Made by a program: the position numbers and the translations under genes. A stretch of 64,000 nt of DNA from Candidatus Caldarchaeum subterraneum (GTDB lineage: Archaea > Thermoproteota > Nitrososphaeria_A > Caldarchaeales > Caldarchaeaceae): contig BA000048.1 in NCBI GenBank assembly GCA_000270325.1, positions 1,477,481-1,541,480 on the forward strand, in the 5' to 3' direction. Shown here piece by piece: positions 60,415-64,000 of this stretch; position 1 is the first letter of the stretch; each line of letters begins with the position of its first letter. The notes beneath the pieces are model-generated. The model was given only the letters and a program-made list of their open reading frames with translations, had not been told where the DNA came from and did no database searches.

Positions 60415-61405
60415 TTGCCTCTAAATAGTGTGGCGAGCTAGGGTTTGCCAGCAGCACAACTCTGCTCACCTCATCTTCGGCAACCTTGATGAAACCGATG
60501 CTGGCTGCGAGCTCTGCGGCAAACTTGTTAATCTCTTCGAGGGATGGCATGTTTTCCTTTTTCAGCCTCAACTGCGACTCACCCACATGCGTGTAGCCCT
60601 TACACTCCACAAAGTCGGGTGAAGCATTCCGTATCAGCGCACCGTATTTCTCAGGGCTATGCATGTTAACATCCTTAACAAGAGTAAGCCGTATGATTTT
60701 TCTGCAGCTAAACCGCCCCATCAGCTCAAGGGATTTGAGCAGCCTCTCCCAACTATCCTTGATTAGGGGTTTGCAAGTCTTGACGTGTGTCTCTTTGTCA
60801 GGTCCATATAGGCTAATGTAGAGAGAAGTTGGCTGAGCCTTCTGTAGGAGCTCCTCCAGCCTCTCAGGCATTGTTCCGTTTGTGACCAGGAAAGTTGTCA
60901 TGCCCCTGCTTGACGCGAGTTGGATGAATTCCGCCAGATAGGGGTATAGAGTTGGTTCGCCGTCGAGGGAGATGGCGATATGCATGGGCTCCATGGCTTC
61001 CCTAAACCTCTCCTTGGAAACATTCGGGTTACCGCCAAACCCTGAGAGCAGCTGTCTCTGCTCCGCAATCATCCTCTCCAAAATCTCCTCAGGCTTATCC
61101 CATTCACCATCATATGGCTGCACCCTGTTCAAGGTGTGAAACCTCCAGCAAAAAACACACATCATGTTACAGTATTGGACCGAAGGCGTCATCTGTATGC
61201 AGCGGTGGCTCGCTATCCCATACCAGCTCTTGTAACACATCTTACCACCCTTCAGCGCCGATTTGGTCCAGTGACAAACCTTTACAGCAGAGTGACGACC
61301 CACAATCCGGTATCCAGCGTTGCTAAACTTCTCAACACCCTTGACACCTTCTCGCCTCGGCTTCTCAACCTCGTTGAGAGGAACCACCTGCGTCAATCCA
61401 GTCAC
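60392..61405 (-). CDS. taw1: tRNA 4-demethylwyosine synthase (Taw1/TYW1)
   Basis: The 337-residue radical SAM enzyme has the second-cluster cysteines C44, C57 and C69 and the radical SAM motif C79-x3-C83-x2-C86, as in archaeal TYW1. It builds the tricyclic base at G37 of tRNA-Phe from m1G. Start GTG 61405. It is divergent from the PfkB gene with a single AT box between. Confidence 0.93.
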   Translation of the reverse strand: MTGLTQVVPLNEVEKPRREGVKGVEKFSNAGYRIVGRHSAVKVCHWTKSALKGGKMCYKSWYGIASHRCIQMTPSVQYCNMMCVFCWRFHTLNRVQPYDGEWDKPEEILERMIAEQRQLLSGFGGNPNVSKERFREAMEPMHIAISLDGEPTLYPYLAEFIQLASSRGMTTFLVTNGTMPERLEELLQKAQPTSLYISLYGPDKETHVKTCKPLIKDSWERLLKSLELMGRFSCRKIIRLTLVKDVNMHSPEKYGALIRNASPDFVECKGYTHVGESQLRLKKENMPSLEEINKFAAELAASIGFIKVAEDEVSRVVLLANPSSPHYLEAIKQGSSA

Positions 61406-61421
61406 CCAAAATACGGCAATG

Positions 61422-61430
61422 ATTTAATCT
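61422..61430. promoter_or_regulatory. TATA-like box between taw1 and the PfkB gene
   Basis: GATTTAATC is 29 nt from the PfkB ATG (61455) and 21 nt from the taw1 GTG (61405); it could serve one or both genes. Confidence 0.4.
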
Positions 61431-61454
61431 TTCCCCTATCAAACATCCCACGGC

Positions 61455-62324
61455 ATGCTCGCCATCGTTGGAGGCTTAACCATAGACATCCTAAACCAAA
61501 GAAACTACATTGGGGGCTCCCCATGGTATGCAGGCACCGCAGCCGCATCGCTTTCCCATGAAGTATCAGTCTGCTCAGCCGTCGGCAATGATTTTCCAGA
61601 AAACTTCATCACTTTGATGCAAAAGCGTGGACTCAACATCTCCAGAGTGGTAAAAATAGGTAGCGCGAGGACCTACACATTTGAACACAGATACATCAGA
61701 GGAGAAAGAGTTTCGAGAATAACTGTGGAGGGCCCCCGCATACCCGTGGATATTCTCCGTGACATTGACGCTGAAACGGCTCTACTCTCACCCGTGTACA
61801 GGGAGGCGGATGAAGAGCATCTACGGCTGCTGAGAAAGAACGTGTCGATGTTGGCGGCTGATTTACAAGGCTTCATTCGAAAAATCGACCACCAAGGGAG
61901 GGTGAGATTACAAAGCCGCGATGTCTCAGAAATATTGGAATCCGTCGACGTCCTGCACTGCAGCGACGAGGAAGCACTGGCCGTTACCGGGGAAGATGAT
62001 GTTGTATCGGCTACACGGGTCTTTGGACTTGGCACCGAGGCCGTTGTCTTGGTCGGCTCGGCAGATGGACTCTACATAGCCCATCGCGGCTCCTTATCTC
62101 TGCTTCGTCTACCCGTTTCAGGACATGATTTGACAGGCGCGGGAGACATGCTCACGGGATTTTTCCTCACATTATACACAGACGGGGTAAACCCTTTCGA
62201 GGCCGCCGCCCATGCCCTACAGCATCTCTCAACCGCATTACTCAACCCGCCGCCTGACAGAGTCAAGCCACCTCCCCGCCAGCCTCCTTTGAAGGTCGAG
62301 CACGTCTGGACCCGGAGGATTTAG
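61455..62324 (+). CDS. PfkB-family sugar kinase
   Basis: The 289-residue ribokinase-like enzyme has GG(L)TIDIL near the N terminus, a substrate region GGSPWYAGTAAASL (about 20-33), and the C-terminal anion-hole motif DLTGAGDMLTGFF (about 225-237). The phosphorylated substrate is not clear: ribose, nucleoside or a related compound. Its last 62 bases overlap the convergent small protein gene, which is unusual. Confidence 0.88.
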   Translation: MLAIVGGLTIDILNQRNYIGGSPWYAGTAAASLSHEVSVCSAVGNDFPENFITLMQKRGLNISRVVKIGSARTYTFEHRYIRGERVSRITVEGPRIPVDILRDIDAETALLSPVYREADEEHLRLLRKNVSMLAADLQGFIRKIDHQGRVRLQSRDVSEILESVDVLHCSDEEALAVTGEDDVVSATRVFGLGTEAVVLVGSADGLYIAHRGSLSLLRLPVSGHDLTGAGDMLTGFFLTLYTDGVNPFEAAAHALQHLSTALLNPPPDRVKPPPRQPPLKVEHVWTRRI

Positions 62325-62571
62325 AACCTGTTTTTCCAGATTTCATCATCTTCATAACCCGCCTAGTCAGCTCCGGGTACTTTTTCGCAAGAGCGGACTC
62401 GACAATCGTCGCCAACTCATCGCTGATACTATAGCGGGGAACAGCGTTTTTCCAGTAATTCATAACAGCCGCCGAGAGAGGTGAGTAAAAGGCCAGTCTC
62501 GGCTGTTGGATAGCCTGTTCAACCGATTTCTTTAGTTGTACGTTGTTTATTTGTTCTTGTTTCTTTTTCAT
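62263..62571 (-). CDS. Small basic protein with a palindromic promoter element
   Basis: The 102-residue protein has a glutamine/lysine-rich N terminus, a middle with AVPRYSISDELATIVESALAKKYPEL (broken here; about 43-68), and a Lys/Ser/Arg-rich tail. I recall no named family. The start is followed upstream by an 8-bp-arm palindrome overlapping its TATA box (62582-62601). It overlaps the PfkB gene 62 nt. DNA or RNA binding is plausible but inferred. Confidence 0.6.
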   Translation of the reverse strand: MKKKQEQINNVQLKKSVEQAIQQPRLAFYSPLSAAVMNYWKNAVPRYSISDELATIVESALAKKYPELTRRVMKMMKSGKTGSKSSGSRRARPSKEAGGEVA

Positions 62572-62581
62572 GTGTTTAACG

Positions 62582-62599
62582 TATAACTTTTAAGTTATA
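62582..62599. promoter_or_regulatory. Palindromic operator candidate
   Basis: TATAACTT-TT-AAGTTATA has perfect 8-bp arms. It overlaps the minus-strand TATA box (CTTATAAC, 62594-62601), which is centred about 27 nt from ATG 62571. Confidence 0.5.
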
Positions 62600-62972
62600 A
62601 GTTTTACTTTACAGGAGGTGCGCATGGCATGTTTCTAGTGTTCGATTTTTTGAACAATTATTGAGAAACCCCCTTATTCGCCCCATTTCATTTGATGTTG
62701 TATAGAAACGCCTGTTGGGTTATTGATGTTTATGTAACTCAACGAATGATGTATTAGAAGTGTTTCACCGGGTGCTCTACCCCTTTTCGGGGATGTTGGA
62801 GGGCTTAATGGTGGTGGAAGTAAACGAATCGGTTGGGGTATCGGACAGATGTTTCACTAATTCAACGGCCATTGCGAGAGCCTGATGTGGGGGTTTTGCA
62901 TTATTCAGCTAGATTGTTCGATAAATCGAACTCCGGGAAATAATAAAAAATAATTCGTCAACAAAAAAGGAT
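62600..62972. other. Intergenic region with several hairpins, no gene recognised
   Basis: About 370 nt without a credible gene. It holds GTTC-GATTTTTT-GAAC (62640-62655), a CCCC-TTTTC-GGGG hairpin (62780-62792) nested in weaker pairings between 62766 and 62812, and GTTCGA-TAAA-TCGAAC (62916-62931). A GGAGGTG sits before a four-codon frame at 62623, which is probably not a gene. Nothing matches a known riboswitch, SRP RNA or C/D sRNA. Confidence 0.5.
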
Positions 62973-62992
62973 GTATAAGGTATACCTTATAC
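62973..62992. terminator. 20-bp perfect palindrome after the AdoMet decarboxylase gene
   Basis: GTATAAGGTA-TACCTTATAC is a perfect palindrome 3 nt beyond the minus-strand stop at 62996. On that strand it is followed by CATCC and T6, giving a hairpin-plus-U-run terminator; it could also be a protein site. Confidence 0.55.
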
Positions 62993-62995
62993 GGT

Positions 62996-63448
62996 TTACC
63001 CAGAGGACCTGTCAGCAAAATATCGTGTGACGCTTTCGGGTCTTAGGTGCTGAACTATGTAATCAAAGGCTTTTTCGGGGTTGCTTTCCTCTCCGCATGT
63101 GTAGATGTCTACTGTCGCGTAGTTGTATTCGCGCCATGTGTGAACGGCTACGTGGCTTTCTGTAATTAACGCGATGACGGATACTCCGCCTTTTTCTCCA
63201 CCGAAGCTCCAAGACCTCAGGGAAACCAGAGTCATGTTGGCCTGCTTGATGGCTTCTCGGACTATCTTGCGCAGGTATTTTTCGTCACTGATGATGTTTT
63301 CTGGACAGTTGTAGAGGTTTCCGAAGACGTGTTTGCCCACTATTTTTTCCTGTGCAACTCTACTTTCGAGCATTTTCTTGTCTTTGAACCTCGGTTTCTG
63401 GAAAAAGACAACAACATATAAATTATATGCAGTTGCCTTCTCTGACAT
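62996..63448 (-). CDS. speD: Pyruvoyl-dependent S-adenosylmethionine (or arginine) decarboxylase
   Basis: The 150-residue proenzyme has HVFGNLYNC (about 40-48), the cleavage site ESHVAVHTW with pyruvoyl-forming Ser98 and H103, and the DIYTCGE motif with C118. It makes decarboxylated AdoMet for spermidine. In some crenarchaea a close paralogue decarboxylates arginine, so the substrate is not certain. Short repeats of GTCAGA flank its start. Confidence 0.9.
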   Translation of the reverse strand: MSEKATAYNLYVVVFFQKPRFKDKKMLESRVAQEKIVGKHVFGNLYNCPENIISDEKYLRKIVREAIKQANMTLVSLRSWSFGGEKGGVSVIALITESHVAVHTWREYNYATVDIYTCGEESNPEKAFDYIVQHLRPESVTRYFADRSSG

Positions 63449-63563
63449 AATTTTTGTCTGACATTTTCTGACGAAATCTATTTTTTTCTACCTGAAAAAT
63501 ACGTTTGTCTACGATTATTTTTTCGGCTCAGATTTTTGGCCACAAGTAAAGGTTATTGGCTCG

Positions 63564-64000
63564 ATGTATGCAGGTGTGTTTATGGATATTCCTGAGCCCG
63601 GTGTGTATGGACGAGGTGAGCTCGATTTCGGTAGGTTGTTTAAGCTTGTTGTCGCCCGTGTCTCGGATGGTTCATGCGGAGCCGCGGCTTTTTTCTTGGG
63701 GATTGTGAAGAGGAGGGGCCGTGGTGAAGTAGGGGTTGAAAAGCTGTTCATGGAGTCTTATGAGGAGCACGCTAACAGAGCCCTGAAAAGAATTTGTGAT
63801 GAGGTGATGGCTGAGTACAGCCTGAAGTTTGTGGGCATTTGGCATTTGGTGGGCATGCTTGATGTGGGTGAGCCTGTTGTCTTCGTGGCTGCGGCTGGCG
63901 AAAGCAGGGACGAGGTTTTCAGAGGCCTACGGACGGCTGTCGAGCGCTACAAGCGTGAACCAGCCCTCTTCAAAAAGGAAGTTTATATCGATGGGACGGA
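63564..64000 (+). CDS. moaE: Molybdopterin synthase large subunit MoaE (partial, runs off the window)
   Basis: The frame is open from ATG 63564 (or ATG 63582) to the last base. It shows GAAAFFLGIVKRRG, FMESYEEHANRAL, IWHLVGMLDVGEP and the catalytic-lysine region EPALFKKEVYIDG. MoaE dithiolates precursor Z with MoaD sulfur. The 3' end lies outside the window, so the frame is incomplete. It adds to the Mo cofactor genes moeA and the xdhC-like gene. Confidence 0.9.
   Translation, partial: MYAGVFMDIPEPGVYGRGELDFGRLFKLVVARVSDGSCGAAAFFLGIVKRRGRGEVGVEKLFMESYEEHANRALKRICDEVMAEYSLKFVGIWHLVGMLDVGEPVVFVAAAGESRDEVFRGLRTAVERYKREPALFKKEVYIDGT

Noticed and set aside
62623-62637. Four-codon frame after a strong Shine-Dalgarno-like GGAGGTG
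   Set aside because: It is too short to be judged; there is no downstream gene on that strand within reach, so a leader peptide is not supported.
62766-62812. Possible riboswitch or SRP RNA
   Set aside because: The nested hairpins lack the conserved SRP helix 8 tetraloop sequences or any known riboswitch core.
1-64000. CRISPR arrays, insertion sequences, integrases
   Set aside because: I saw no regularly spaced repeats, transposase motifs or tRNA-flanking direct repeats.

Overview
The window is from a thermophilic archaeon, best matched (by inference from gene content, no database search was run) to the Thaumarchaeota/Aigarchaeota side of the TACK group, close to a Caldiarchaeum-like organism. 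The reasons are an archaeal exosome-proteasome superoperon, aIF2-alpha, EF-2 with the diphthamide region, TBP, eL42/eS27/eL43, Taw1 (wyosine tRNA), a zinc dicluster ferredoxin, F420 genes, an archaeal-type RNase P RNA, a tRNA-Ser with a canonical-position intron, and very many promoters whose TATA centre sits 25-29 nt from a start codon, i.e. leaderless mRNAs. No insertion sequence, prophage, CRISPR array or rRNA operon is visible; this is compact chromosomal core and metabolic DNA.

Layout. 0-10 kb: redox proteins (FrhB-like, zinc ferredoxin, AOR-family oxidoreductase, aldo/keto reductase), tRNA-Ile and tRNA-Glu, RNase P RNA, two tandem paralogous winged-helix-like proteins, and a PAC2-Hsp20 pair. 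10-20 kb: acetyl-CoA synthetase with a formyl-THF cycloligase-like gene, a three-gene minus-strand run (phosphoesterase, CinA-like, PGI/PMI), a CBS-zinc ribbon protein, a 2-hydroxyacid dehydrogenase homologue, tRNA-Ser(CGA), HxlR/DoxX, a DtxR-like regulator and a homocitrate synthase-like enzyme with a RAM domain. 20-31 kb: translation genes (eL42 with a frame break, eS27, aIF2-alpha, AspRS), an AN1-zinc-finger site-2 protease, Hsp20-DNA ligase, an APC permease with a coupled RAM sensor, and two tiny low-complexity genes (a 40-residue polycation and a 37-residue polyanion).

31-38 kb is a molybdenum-hydroxylase island: moeA, xdhC-like, coxE, coxD, coxM, coxS and coxG, but no catalytic coxL. 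38-51 kb: EF-2, a coiled-coil/GPN GTPase pair, an amidase preceded by a 48-residue gene, and the superoperon psmA-SBDS-rrp4-rrp41-rrp42-eL43-pcc1-pfdB, which lacks rpoP. It is followed by a DHH phosphoesterase and an ECF transporter energy module without an S component. 51-56 kb: tbp and a lipoate/2-oxoacid dehydrogenase run lipA-E1beta-lpd-lipB lacking E1alpha and E2. 56-64 kb: a Nudix enzyme, a surface protein with repeated carboxypeptidase-regulatory-like folds, a Cys-rich protein-CofE-nuclease-HIT run, Taw1, a PfkB kinase, a structured 0.4 kb intergenic region, a pyruvoyl AdoMet decarboxylase and the start of moaE, cut by the window edge.

The points most worth a second look are the eL42 frame discontinuity, the two low-complexity microproteins, 56-bp divergent promoters that appear to share one central TATA box, the incomplete cox and lipoate clusters, and the palindrome-rich region at 62.58-62.99 kb.
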